DNA from: Homalodisca vitripennis
Taxonomy: Eukaryota; Arthropoda; Insecta; Hemiptera; Cicadellidae
DNA length: 64,000 nt
Direction: 5' to 3'
NCBI RefSeq assembly: GCF_021130785.1
Contig: NC_060213.1
Span: 134,864,001 to 134,928,000, forward strand
Shown here: piece by piece, positions 22,868 through 34,587 of the stretch
How the letters are laid out: each line of letters starts with the position of its first letter
Numbering within the stretch: position 1 is the stretch's first letter
The notes under the pieces: generated by a model
Seen by the model: only the letters and a program-made list of their open reading frames with translations
What the model was told of the DNA's origin: nothing
Database searches by the model: none
Made by a program: the position numbers and the translations under genes

Positions 22868-23445
22868 AATTGCGGCAATAACATAAATTCGCTCTGTCAT
22901 TTTTGTACGGTTAATAAAAGAAATAATGATTCAAACTACCACAGTGCTTACTAGACCCTATGTAATAATTAACAGATTAAACTCCCGATTAACCGAACCC
23001 CGATCAACCGAATTGGGGTTAACCGAATCGATTCTGAAAAACAAATTTTATCATTAACTATCTTAAATAAATAATAAAGTACAAAAATTGGAGTTTAAAA
23101 CAAAACTCCTTGTGTTTCCAAAGTAGTGCCGTGGATATGCAGGCGAACTCCATGGTATTTGGCTTCAATAACAAAATACATTTTCGCTCTGTCATTAGTT
23201 AATAAAAGAAAGAATGATTCAAACCACCAGAGTGCTTACTAGACCCTAGGAAATAATTAACAGATCAGACGCTCGATTAACCGAACCCCGATCATCCGAA
23301 TTGGGGTTAACCAAATTGATTCTAAAAACAATTTTTACGATTAATTATCATTAATAAATAATAAAGTACAAAAATTTCAGGATAAAACCAAACTCATTGT
23401 TTTCAATATAGATAGTGCCGTAGATCTGCAGACGCAGATTGTATT
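22868..23445 (+). repeat. Two-copy tandem duplication, about 290-bp unit
   Basis: Unit 1 (about 22868-23158) and unit 2 (about 23159-23445) share CGCTCTGTCAT, GTGCTTACTAGACCCTA, CGATTAACCGAACCCCGATC and GGGGTTAACC in the same order with scattered substitutions. The AACCGAA words are repeated within each unit, somewhat like pogo/Tigger-type termini, but no TIR pair is evident. Confidence 0.8.
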
Positions 23446-24168
23446 CGATTTTTTACGTCTTATGTATTAACCGAATCACAACGGTTCCATAAAATTCTGT
23501 CTCTCCCTCTCTCTACTTTATTTCGAAATGACACCCTACTCAGCGCAAACGGTACGAAACTGTAAACGGTAATAGCCTGTAAGATAGGTCAATACTCGTT
23601 GTATAAGAATTGATTGGCACGCACTAGAATTAAGAGGTGTACATCCATTCCAACGTCTATGTGGTTGGTAGCAAACGTTCACGTTACCGGCAATACAAAT
23701 AGAATGAAGGTTAACAATAGGAGAGGACAGGAATAATAGTATGGGACGTGGTGTGCAGAATATTACAATACAATACGAATACAATACAATCGTTTGACTC
23801 TATGTGACTCACTCGAGTCACACAGTTGTAGTGTGACGGTTACAATTCGGCAGGAATCCCTGTTCCCCCAGGGATATTGATCCCTTATCCCACACAACAC
23901 CTGAAGCTTTGTTGGTCATCTTATTCGACCTACTGAAATGTACGTAATTGTATGGACTTTCCTTAGATCTTAGTTCTCTTTTGCAGTTGAGATGTCAGAT
24001 CCAAATTTGCTAATAGGACGATGAAATCCTAGCCAAAATGATCATGCTCATAATCATCATCATCATAATTGTGCTTTATTTCGGGGCAAAGGTAGCCTTA
24101 GTGTACTCGTCTTAAACAGTCCAAGTGTCAATGATTTAGGCTTTTACTATCCTCATATAACAAAATTG
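23446..24168. other. No gene; short palindrome
   Basis: A perfect 8-bp inverted repeat TGTGACTC/GAGTCACA with a 4-nt spacer lies at 23803-23822. Otherwise nothing recognised. Confidence 0.5.
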
Positions 24169-24230
24169 TCTAACCTAACCTACCATGACCTAACCTAACC
24201 GAGCTGAACCTAACCTAATATACCCTAACT
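24169..24230. repeat. Short interstitial CCTAA-type run
   Basis: Imperfect CCTAA/CCTAAC repeats. With its upstream flank (CATATAACAAAATTGTC) it resembles the run at 25283, so it is probably part of a dispersed element and not a telomere remnant. Confidence 0.6.
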
Positions 24231-24394
24231 TTACCTTACGGAACACCGTAAGTTCTGTACCACTTCGAACTATGTGAGGAGGCATCATTAATTAATGCCA
24301 ATCGGATCCAAATTGGACCTCGTAATTTCTCCATCCTCTTATCCTCCATATTTTCGTGTGGTGAAGTTTATTGGAATATATACTATCTCCACAG

Positions 24395-24560
24395 ATTGAG
24401 TTCATCTTCCTCTTAGTGCAGCGTCTGGAACCTGTCACTGTGACAGATTTTTTTGGATCTCTTCACACGAACATGACCCCAGATTCCAGAAGTCAAGTCT
24501 AACACTGGATGACCATCTCTACTCTACGTCATGAGTATCTGCACACAGATCCAACCCATG
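24395..24560. repeat. Family D partial copy
   Basis: Contains TCCTCTTAGTGCAGCGTCTG and an inverted partner AGATTCCAGAAGTCAAGTCT. Confidence 0.6.
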
Positions 24561-25282
24561 GTTTAAAAGAAGCACGTGCACCCTTGCAGTTCAAGTGCGA
24601 TAATCATATTTTTGTTTAAAAACCATCGCTTAAATTGTGAAGTGCTCACCATTTCTCCTGATACAATTTATAAATAGCTGTTTTCTACCAAAATTTAAAA
24701 AATCTAAGTTCCCTGGATCAATAACTAATGACTATCTCTAAATTACACCCTACAGCTGTCTGTTAGTGATTTACAATGACAATTTGAATGACATTCCAAA
24801 AAGTAAGGAACTAAACATGAATTAAATAAGTATACTTTATTTTTTTAACATTTTTTTTAATATGTGGTTTTTACTACACAACAAAAATAACTGTTCATTG
24901 ATTGTAAAGATCTTTAGGTAAAGACCTTAGTTTGAGCTTAGTACCAGAGGTATGGAGTTTACACTAATTCTACCGGTTCCAATGTGTTTAAGTGACCTAT
25001 TAAAATACCATGCAAGTTATGTGTTATCAAAAATTAAATTGTAAATATCCTCAGTTACTAGTCTCTAAACATTTTGGAATTGCACCTGAATTTCATCTAA
25101 CGGTATGTTGTCTTGTCCTGGAGCCCAATCTAGTGGGCTTGGGAAAGGACTGTTTCTAGCCCCGTACATTCAATAATAACAACATGTAATACACAAAATA
25201 ATAATAATACTCCAATTCCAAGTAACAATATTAAAGTATTATTCAGCAAAATGCTACTGTCATATATGACATAACCAAATTG
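24561..25282. other. AT-rich DNA, no feature
   Basis: Nothing recognised. Confidence 0.5.
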
Positions 25283-25330
25283 CCTAACCTAACCTAACCT
25301 AACATGACCTAATCCAATCTAACCTAATAT
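25283..25330. repeat. Short (CCTAA)4 interstitial run
   Basis: Four exact CCTAA units at 25283-25302 followed by imperfect ones. This is the insect telomere motif (TTAGG on the other strand), but the run is far too short to be a telomere. Confidence 0.7.
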
Positions 25331-25346
25331 ATAACAGATATACTCT

Positions 25347-25436
25347 GCGATACTGTTTAAATATTCGATTACAATAATTGACGAAGTTTTCCACTTATTG
25401 AGAAGGGTTGTTACTCACAGGGTTCATTGAGTAAAT
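25347..25436 (+). repeat. Direct repeat K, left copy
   Basis: Shares GCGATACTGTTTAAA, GATTACAATAATTGACGAAG and TTGAGTAAAT with 26181-26293 in the same order. Confidence 0.75.
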
Positions 25437-25889
25437 CCCATAGTGGATTTTTGTGGCATTAAACAAATTTTATACCTGGAATTGATAAAAATATTTAATA
25501 AAAAACATATAGAGACAGAGAATGCGTGATACATGCGGTAATAATTTCCTTTGTATAAAATTGAACCATACAAAGAGTAATTTCAGAGATTACAAAGAAA
25601 TCCCTGGTACAGTAGAGTAAATAAACCTGTATATGTAGACAAAATTAAACGTAAAAACACAAATATAAACTTATTAGGCAGTCTATTGGGTATTTCCATC
25701 CCTTAATGAGATATGTGTTATAGATATAAGTACTAATGTTATAGATTACAATAAATTAGTACTTTTTGTGAAATTATAATTAACTGGATATGTGTTTCTT
25801 CTTTCTGAAAATGTGCTTAAATATTTTAATCTAAACGTGTGAACAAAATTTTGATTGCGTACAAAGAAAATTTATTTTTTTGTATTTTC
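25437..25889. other. AT-rich DNA between direct repeats
   Basis: No ORF; nothing recognised. Confidence 0.45.
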
Positions 25890-26165
25890 CAAGGTCATTA
25901 AACTTTGATCGTCGGCTCTCGACATAATGCGACAGACGCACGCACTCGCAGACACACCCGGGGTGGCAGAAACGTTAAGGCAATATTTGGTAATGAAATG
26001 AATTTATGCAGGACTGTAATGCCTGTGCATATTTTATCCCCCCTCCCTCCCGCCCCTCCACGGCAGTGACACATCCCTGTTCGCATCAATATGCTAACAA
26101 GTCCTCGGAAATAAGGGAAAGGGTGGAAGCCCTCGAAAAATGTTAATGTTATGCGAGGAAAGAAC
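25890..26165. promoter_or_regulatory. Island 8 with quadruplex-prone tract
   Basis: GC-raised block with CGACAGACGCACGCACTCGC and a tract CCCCCCTCCCTCCCGCCCC at 26038-26056, able to form a G-quadruplex on the minus strand. A 63-codon frame on that strand is compositional. It lies between the two copies of direct repeat K. Confidence 0.3.
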
Positions 26166-26180
26166 TAGATTAAATAGGCA

Positions 26181-26293
26181 GCGATACTGTTTAAACGTCT
26201 GATTACAATAATTGACGAAGTGTTTCTCTCATTGCGAAGAATTGTTACTCGCAGAAGAGATAAAGGGGTTTAAAAAGGGTTCGTTGAGTAAAT
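26181..26293 (+). repeat. Direct repeat K, right copy
   Basis: About 830 bp after the left copy; diverged by several substitutions and a short insertion (GAAGAGATAAAGGGG). Confidence 0.75.
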
Positions 26294-26629
26294 TCTCAAG
26301 TTTACTTAACTAATTAACATGATTTATTTTCTCAATACACCACTGTTGAGTTTTTTTCCGCTTTTGTAATATACGGAAAAAGTAAACTTTTGAGTACGCA
26401 TGCATATTTTACTTAGTAAGCTTACAGCCACATAGTAAGTTGATTTAAGTCAACGTTGTTATTAAAACGTGTGCCCGTCTTCCGCATATTTAATTGAGCT
26501 GTGGATTTGAAATTGTGTATGCATCTTCATGTCTACATAGGAAACATCTAGTTTGAGAATTTTTCATTCTACTTTGCATTTTCACATACGATTATGTACT
26601 TTTCATTTTGTCCCGTATGCTTCTGTGTA
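26294..26629. other. No feature
   Basis: AT-rich; nothing recognised. Confidence 0.45.
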
Positions 26630-27528
26630 CAGAGTGTTCCAAAAATAGTACCAATCAAAAGTCAAAAGAACCTCTAGAGGAAGCTAAATAATTATGTTAT
26701 TATAATGCGATCATTTATTGCTTTGGATTTATTACAGCTTTTAGTGTTTATAAAAACTTAAATTAATTTTTATGATGTTCTTGGCTAGAGCAGTTGATTA
26801 TTTGAGATAGTAGAATAATTTTTCAATGTTATCAGGATAGAAACAGGATGTATCTGGCACCTACAAATTTATTACAATAGATTTTAGTGCCAAAACACTT
26901 AACCGAACATATAAAAATCTGTAATAATGAATAATTCATATTGTTGAGTGTGTATTAAGAATAAATCCACAAAACCTTTATCAGACATAATTTTTAAAAC
27001 AATTACATACCCTCACCTATTTACCCTGTAAATATCCTAGATCCATCTCAATTACATCATATCTCAGAATCCGCTCAAAATACACGGAACCGGAAATGTC
27101 AGTTTTCCTGTTAGAATAGAAAATTAAAACTCAATCAATCGTTGACGTTTTATTTGTAAAAATTTCAAAACATTTTAACAGTGAGGATCTTCGTGCTCAA
27201 TTCAGATTCTACACCCTCTAAAAATGTTTTCTTTCAGTTGAATAAATTATGTTGTGCTGTTCATTTTTACTGTTCTTTCTGCTTGTATTTATTTCCTTCT
27301 CGATTGTGCTGTTTCTTTTCTTTCTAGCATACATTAGTTCTCTGTAGTGATCCCAAACCAAATCGTCAGCGAGATATATGTCAGAGGATTGCGTAATCAT
27401 AAAAGTTAGAGTTAAGTTAAAAAACACTAACAATTGTAATAGCTTCAAAACAGTACATAATCACATTACATTACGTTTCCTGTAGGGGTGCTCTACCTCT
27501 GGACTTGACACTAATTTTTGGGACACTG
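26630..27528. mobile_element. Tc1/mariner-like TIR element without transposase
   Basis: Ends are CAGAGTGTTCCAAAAATAGT and, on the other strand, CAGTGTCCCAAAAATTAGTG. They match apart from a 2-nt gap and one substitution. Each end is flanked by TA, the usual Tc1/mariner target. The 899-bp interior has no DDE/DDD transposase frame. Its largest frame is a 76-codon minus-strand stretch at 27218-27448 without an ATG at its beginning. A non-autonomous or decayed copy. Confidence 0.6.
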
Positions 27529-27749
27529 TATATTTTATAAATTCGCCTGTTGTATATTATAATCAAATAAGGAACTCACAGTTGTAGGGCATATTAATCA
27601 TAAGTTATAGGAGTTTCAGTCGCTTATATCAACGTACAACCAGCACCTCTCTTATAAACTTGCATTGGTTTATCCGCTCCTTCGTAAACTAAGTAAGTAT
27701 TGACTTGTTGAGATCAACATTATAGTCTAGACAGAAAAGTAAGTATGAT

Positions 27750-27962
27750 GGGAAGGGTTGATTCAATAGGAATGTTAGATTTAGCTCCAGTTCACTTTCC
27801 TCTTAGTGCAGCGTCTGAAATATGGAGTCAAGATCGGTTGAAGAGATCCAGAGATCCAAAAAATATTCCAGATTCTAGGAGTCAGGTCTGCGGCAGCGTC
27901 AGAATCCAGATGCTGCACTAAGAGGAAAGTGAACTGGATCTAAACTCAACATTCCCACTACA
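27750..27962. mobile_element. Family D, near-complete foldback MITE
   Basis: Starts GGGAAGGGTTGATTCAATAG and ends ACTGGATCTAAACTCAACAT, with long inverted arms: CCAGTTCACTTTCCTCTTAG on the left pairs with CTAAGAGGAAAGTGAACTGG on the right. The core is about 90 bp. This is the clearest copy for defining the family. Confidence 0.8.
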
Positions 27963-28112
27963 CTCTACCTAAATTCTGAGTACTTTCATAAAAAAATTGA
28001 GTCTATTAAATGAGGGATATTATATTGATATTGCCTACTGTATGTTTCGGTTAATTCGTGAAGAAGTAATATAAATTAAACTATCAGAAACAAACTTCTT
28101 TAGTGAGTAATT

Positions 28113-28401
28113 TTTGATCGTTTCGTGAGTGATCGTGTCATGAGTGACCGTGCCATGATTGACCGTGTCATGATTGATCGTGCCATGAGTGATCGTGCCA
28201 TGAGTGATCGTGTCATGTTGATCGTGTCATAAGTGATCGTGTCATGAGTGATCGTGCTATGAGTGATCGTGTCTAGAGTGATTGTGTCATGAGTGATCGC
28301 AATGTTAAAATTGTTTCTGGCAATAAAGGTATATTGTATTGTATTGTATCGTGTCATGAGTGATCGTGCCATGAGTGATCGTGTCATGAGTGATCCTGTC
28401 T
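28113..28401. repeat. 15-bp minisatellite
   Basis: Units of GTGATCGTGTCATGA with GCC/GTC variants, about 17 in all, split by a 55-bp non-repeat piece at about 28300-28350 that contains a short (GTATT)n. The period divides by three, so MSDRV-type and TRSLMA-type frames appear on opposite strands. Confidence 0.9.
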
Positions 28402-29385
28402 CTGTTGGTTTTATCAGCAACCTCATTCATCTCCATGAGCGAGAAACTTGCAATCATGATGAAAGTTGCAACACGCGACATATGTAGGTCTAGTTTTTTG
28501 TTTAATTATGTAATTAGTAACTCTAGAAGACGGGTGTTGGGACCCTGCAACCTGCATACATAATTTCAAACCGTTACTTAAACTTATGAAACCTCTTCTA
28601 TGGATCAAAACGAGACCGTTTCTGCATATAAATACGAGTTTCCATGTTATCAAACATATTATATAAGTGAATACATAAGAGCAATGGTCTTCCTAAAAAT
28701 GTTAGATACCTTCGTATTTAATTTTACATCTGTTCATATTTAAACGTGATTGCAATGTTGAATTTTATCAATCCAGGGTAATTATTTTAATGTTGTAATA
28801 GGACTTATAAAATTGTGTGAACCGTGAGGATTATATTTAACCAAATATCACAGAGACTTATATATTTATCAGATAATTTAGTATTTTCTCCAATTATGTA
28901 TACCACTAAGAAGGAGATTACATTTTTGTACGAAAGCAAAACAATGTGTGCGTTTAGTTGTTGAAGTTTATTTGAAATTATTCAAACACTTTCATGTGAC
29001 GGACTTGCAAGTGGGGACAAATCTATTCTTCAACAAGTTTAAATATTTTGGGCAATTGAGGCTTGGAGAACACTGATAGAGCTTTATTAATTACAATTAA
29101 AATTGTTGTATCTCGGAGAACTTACTAAACCATTATTAAGAGCTCATTGAGATAGGAATAATGTTCTTAGATAATGGCTGATCTTCTAACAGGCAATCTT
29201 CAATAATTCAAATTTTTGGGTTTCAAATTTGTGAATATGAACTTTTATCTCGGTACCTTTTCATCCTTATGTAATAAAAAATCATAATTCTTTATCTTGA
29301 ATAATTAGCATTTGTATGGGTCACTGGAGCTACTAGAGAAAATAACAGCCGTAAACTTCTTTTATCCGTGACAATTCGCAGACTA
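28402..29385. other. AT-rich DNA, no feature
   Basis: No ORF with features; nothing recognised. Confidence 0.5.
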
Positions 29386-29645
29386 TGAGCATGACTAAAA
29401 GGATTATGGGCGGTAACGAGTGATTCACCACAAGGCTGTTGATGCGGTCATACCCGGCCAAACACATCGGCTACGACAAAATGTTCTCAACTTTGTCCGC
29501 CAAAGTTACACTCATGCATATGAATGCGCTACGACTTCATGTGCTGTTTGCCCGCCCGCAATCATTTCTGATTTACATGTGAGATTAATCATTTGCTCAG
29601 CTCGATGCTCGGCACCATTCAACACTAACTAGCGACTGCATTCTT
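29386..29645. promoter_or_regulatory. Island 9 (candidate conserved non-coding element)
   Basis: GC-raised, high-complexity. Contains GGATTATGGGCGG, CTCATGCATATGAATGC (octamer-like), GAGATTAATC and CGGCCAAACAC. It stops where the CT tract starts. Confidence 0.32.
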
Positions 29646-29656
29646 GGTCAAAGTGT

Positions 29657-30592
<936 letters not shown>

Positions 30593-31059
30593 AGTGTTCC
30601 CAGTACAACACTCAAACCAATGATTATTCACATCATAAAAAATAAATTTTAACTTATAAATTCGTGCCGCGATTCAACAGGAATTACCGATATTGAATTT
30701 TCCCTTAGTTCTTCCAGTGGGTGCAGCATGTGTGCTGTGCAGTCTGTCTGTTTAATACAGTTACATGGTTTGTGATTGTATTTACCTCTTTGGATATTCA
30801 GGTACATAATTACGTTTTCTAACATTCCTCAGTCAGTTAGACTTAGTGAGGTTCGTTATATCCTTTCTTATACTACCTTAGTTTTTACTTTTTGTGCTTG
30901 ATTAAATTTAAGATTAGTGTTAGATTTAGTGTTAGTTAAAACATTTAAATTTGAGTATTAATAATAAATTTAAATTTATGAGTAACTATTATAGCACTTT
31001 ATAAAAAAAAACCCAAATTCACCGGTACAGCATAACTGTCCCAACACATAAAACATTAT
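30593..31059. other. No feature
   Basis: AT-rich flank of the CT tract; nothing recognised. Confidence 0.45.
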
Positions 31060-31315
31060 AAAAACCAATGTAATGAAAAAATGTGAATGAAAATATTCCA
31101 GATATATTTGGTAGGTAAACTTTAAATTTTGCTTGAACACTATACTAATACAAAAATTAGTTCTACGATGCGTCATTTTGTGTCAACTTCTTTTTTGTAC
31201 GATTGTCAGTCTATCAATCCTCAGGATATCTTGAGAATGAAATTTGCATGCAATCTCAGTGAAGCCTGTTAAAACACGTGGTGTGGCACAGCTACGACAT
31301 GTATATTTTAAACAA
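31060..31315 (+). repeat. Family E dispersed repeat, partial copy
   Basis: AGTTCTACGATGCGTCATTTTG, CAGGATATCTTGAGAATG and CAGTGAAGCCTGTTAAAACA match, in order, the right half of the copy at 41.6-41.8 kb. Confidence 0.6.
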
Positions 31316-31331
31316 AAAAGAAATTGTTTAA

Positions 31332-31560
31332 CTGGCGGCTAAATTAAGTACCGGCCAAATACATAAAGATCTGGATTCTGACCTGTCCAGGGAGATTTGG
31401 CATAGTCTGATTGGAACTGAACCTTCTTCGTTTCACTGTATGGAAGATCTTATTTATACGGACATAAACAATTTTAGGCCGTATAAATTACACGTAGAAA
31501 GGATCCACCTCATGTCAGAAGGTAATCCTGATTGCAAATTTTGTTGCTTTATAAATCAGT
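31332..31560 (+). pseudogene. Possible decayed coding fragment, unknown family
   Basis: An open frame of 76 codons without an initiating ATG, running from a stop at 31329-31331 to a TAG at 31558-31560. It encodes LSTGQIHKDLDSDLSREIW near the start and later FRPYKLHVERIHLM. The FRPYK-type string is faintly like the region after the helix-turn-helix in some transposases, but the match is too weak to name. It lies directly after a family E copy. It may be chance. Confidence 0.15.
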
Positions 31561-31779
31561 AGAAGAAGGAACGAGAACCGTCTTAAAATATATCTTCTTG
31601 AATCACGTGATTTTTATGTAATACAAATTTTTGTGTATGGTATTATAAATCGACGCAATCTTTTGTGTTGGACAGTTACGTAACACACACTAGCTTATCA
31701 TCAGTGAAAATAAGAATCTACGATCATCGTGACGTAGTTTAACATGGTTTGTGAAAAAATTATCTTATGATCATTTTAT

Positions 31780-32011
31780 GGGAGTGCGGATGACCGAGCG
31801 GTCTAAGACATTGGACTTTGGGTCTGAGTCAGAGATTCGAAGCGCAGGTTCGAACCCTGTCTGTGACCGTAGCACTTTTTATCAGTACCATCGACCTTGT
31901 ACTGTATTGACTTCTCCCCCTTATTCTGTTTGATAAGATCCTCGCACAGGCCAGTGGCCCCTGAGGACGGACAGAATAAGGATTAAGAGGAAATCGGCCT
32001 CTCCTTTTTTT
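31780..32011 (+). mobile_element. tRNA-Leu-like SINE, best-preserved copy 4
   Basis: Head with A box TGACCGAGCGG (31791-31801) and B box GGTTCGAACCC (31847-31857), about 45 bp apart because of a long class II variable arm. A body of about 140 bp follows with ATCAGTACCATCGACCTTG and GATCCTCGCACAGGCCAGTG, ending CTCTCC plus a T-run. Pol III promoter boxes are intact, so transcription is conceivable. The 60-codon frame inside is incidental. Target-site duplications were not evident. Confidence 0.9.
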
Positions 32012-32734
32012 AAATAAATTAAATGTGTTAGAAATGTGTTAAATCGGTTTGAAGATCATCGGATTTACGTTCAACGGGTGTGCGATGTAAAATAACAATT
32101 TTAACTCAGTTAACAAAGTAACAAAACTTCAGAGACCACGTGCAAACTGTGGGATCTTTTGTAACATTGTTGCAGTAAGTATTTATGTAGTGTTGAATGT
32201 TCTTACCATCATTTGTTTGGAAACAAAAACAGATTTAGGTAAGGTTATGATTAATTTATAGTGTGTATATAAGGGATGGCTGCCTGGAGTTGCATGTTCT
32301 TCGATTCTGAAGTAAATTAATTTCCTCTGGGAATTGTAATTAAAAACCATCAATGAAAACAACCCACTAAATTTATACAGTAAAACAATCAAAATTTTGT
32401 CTTCAGCCATTTTTATTGGGGTCTGATTAAAAAAATTTTCTACTTTACATGCGTATTCCTGGTGAAGTGATAAAAAGTTGTCTTCTGTTTATGTCTTCAG
32501 AGAAGTCATTTTAAAAGGGTCGTGCATTTGAAACAAAAGAATCTTTACCAAAAGACGATTGCACGGTCATCATTACTGCAAATTTTCTTAAATACAAGTC
32601 TGTAAGTCGAGTTGCTTGTTTTCAGAATTTATTGCAATGTAGGCCACAATTTGATTCTACCTTTAATAAAAAAACTATATTCTTATAAAATACATTTTCT
32701 CACGAACAAAACTTAAAGAACGAACGCAACACGA
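32012..32734. other. No feature
   Basis: AT-rich sequence; a 75-codon minus frame at 32183-32410 has no features. Confidence 0.45.
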
Positions 32735-33160
32735 CGATTCCACTAGAGCAAACAAAATTAACTTCACAGCAAAACAACGACGTTGAACCTATAACCGGCA
32801 AATACCCGCTAATACGGCCGGACAAACGCCGATTAAATCTGTGGATGAAACTCATTATAGCGGTGTTTTGTACAATTATCCGGGGATTAAATATACTGAC
32901 CGGCCACTAATGTGCGGCGGTGGCGCGGCGGCGCGGACAAGTTAATAGTTGCTGATACAGCTGATGTCGCATTACAGGTGTTTAACATGTGTTTACCTCC
33001 CGCGCCACACACCGCCGATTGTCAGATTATTTTGGCCAATTCACTCTATTGTTGCTGTAATCTCCGTGATTATCACGGCCTCATTTGTTTACGCCTGATC
33101 AATTTTCGGGATAAAACTATTAGCCCAGTTTAACGGGTTTTGTCGCCCCTCGGGGAACAA
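32735..33160. promoter_or_regulatory. Island 10 (candidate enhancer)
   Basis: One of the most motif-dense islands: two TGTTTAC (forkhead-like) sites near 32991 and 33085, CTATTGTTGC (SOX-like), GGGATTAAA, GGCGGTGGCGCGGCGGCGCG (CpG-rich), CAGCTG near 32958, ACAGGTG, and the palindrome GTGATTATCAC. The 73-codon plus frame across it has no domain. Confidence 0.4.
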
Positions 33161-33184
33161 GTTGTTTAATATTGTTAGTTTTTT

Positions 33185-33278
33185 TTTCATTTATGGGTTA
33201 ATAGCCGAATAAAGTTTTGCGTCCTAATTTGGATCAATGTGGAAGACCTCCATCTATATATATACCGGTATACATATA

Positions 33279-33333
<55 letters not shown>

Positions 33334-34333
33334 GTTTGTGTGTTTGTCCTTTATGGAATCGTGAACTGAACGATCATTATGAAAATTTGTATGTATATGT
33401 AATTTTCCACGGAGAAGGTTTATATGCTATGCCCATTGATGTAACTCGCCATCAAGTGACGCTGCAAAAGATAATAGTCTTTAAAGCGCATGCACATTAT
33501 TAACTGCAATTACCTGATAGTTATGTATATTACATAACCAAATACTATTTGAAGGCGCTAAGTTATGATGGGAAATTTCTCTTTAAGACAGATTTCTTAA
33601 TAACTTAAAGCTTGAGTGTTAGAGTACTTTATAATAAAGTAAAGGTACGTGCACAATAGCTATAAATATACAGACACTTTCTTGGTCGTAGCAATAAGGC
33701 AAACTCTACATCGGCGTCGGAAATCTAATTGACTCGTACCAGAAGTGCACATACACGGGCAAAGCTTACGTATAGCGTGCGAAGACGCGGGAATCAGCTA
33801 GTTCATAATATAGATTAAACTGAGTTCTTCAACAGATCTGTACAATTAGAGAGGTAAATACATATTTGTTATGGCTTAATAGCCGAAGAAAGATTTGCGT
33901 CCTAATTTGGATCAATGTGGAATACCAAATATATATTAAAGTACCTCACATTTTCGCCTTTAATATTGGCTGCTAGCAAAATATCAATAGCAATAATTTA
34001 TTTAAGAATATCTCTCATAGGCATGGAGTAAAGCGTGTACGAGAATCGAGTTCTTCAACAGATCAGTACAATTGGGGAGGTACATAAATACTTTTTTATT
34101 TATGGGTTAATAGCCTAAGAAAGATTTGCGTCCTAATTTGGATCAATGTGGAAGACCATATTCATACTATATATTAAAGTGTATTATATTTTCCATTTTA
34201 ATGTTGTCTGCATGCAAAATGTCAATGACAATAATTTATTTAAGAATATCTCTGATAGAAATGTTGTAAAGCGCTTGGGAGAACTGACTTCTTCATCAGA
34301 TCAGTACAACTGGAAACGTAAAAGAGAATTTTG
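33185..34333 (+). repeat. Three-unit tandem repeat (about 220-240 bp unit) split by Helitron H2
   Basis: Each unit starts TTAATAGCC..A..AAG.TTTGCGTCC with AATTTGGATCAATGTGGAA and ends CAGATC(A/T)GTACAA(T/C)T. Unit 1 is 33185-33865 and contains H2. Unit 2 is about 33872-34090, unit 3 about 34092-34333. A partial unit also occurs at 36287-36370. Confidence 0.8.
33253..33801 (+). mobile_element. Non-autonomous Helitron H2 with intact termini
   Basis: Starts TCTATATATATACCGG after an A (33252) and ends GCGGGAATCAGCTAG before a T (33802), with CTAG at 33798-33801. These are the Helitron hallmarks: 5' TC, 3' CTRR, insertion into AT without target duplication. The inner (AT)n at 33270-33330, GCGCTAAG and TGTTTGTCCTTTATGG blocks match H1. 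No protein coded. Confidence 0.88.
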
Positions 34334-34587
34334 AATCAATGAGAATCAATTATTCTCTCCGAAAAAGGAATATATTTGTAGTCTAGAACTGAGAGCCAAT
34401 TCGCACTGTATAAGCACACACCTGAGGTTTCTTGGAACCTGAAGTTTGGAGGTCGAAACAAGAGGGTATCAGAAGGGTTAAAAATGTGAAACGATGATTT
34501 TAAACAAAGTTTTACTGACCCTAAAAGTGGTGACTTTCAGTCTCTCCTTATTTAATTGTCTGACGGTGATATGACTTTTATTTAGGT
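34334..34587. other. Short flank of the LINE insertion
   Basis: Nothing recognised apart from the left target-site copy TTATTTAGGT at 34578-34587. Confidence 0.5.

Noticed and set aside
25283..25330. Telomere remnant
   Set aside because: Only four exact units, and a similar flank plus run occurs at 24.17 kb, so it is part of a dispersed repeat.
27218..27448. Secreted peptide gene (hydrophobic start, 76 codons)
   Set aside because: The frame begins at TTG, the first ATG is 16 codons in and removes most of the hydrophobic segment, and it lies inside a TIR element.
28100..28487. 108-codon and 64-codon ORFs with TRSLMA/MSDRV repeats
   Set aside because: Produced by the 15-bp minisatellite.
31780..31870. 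Functional tRNA gene
   Set aside because: A and B boxes are good but the acceptor stem does not close and the same head occurs on five dispersed copies with a common body, so it is a SINE.
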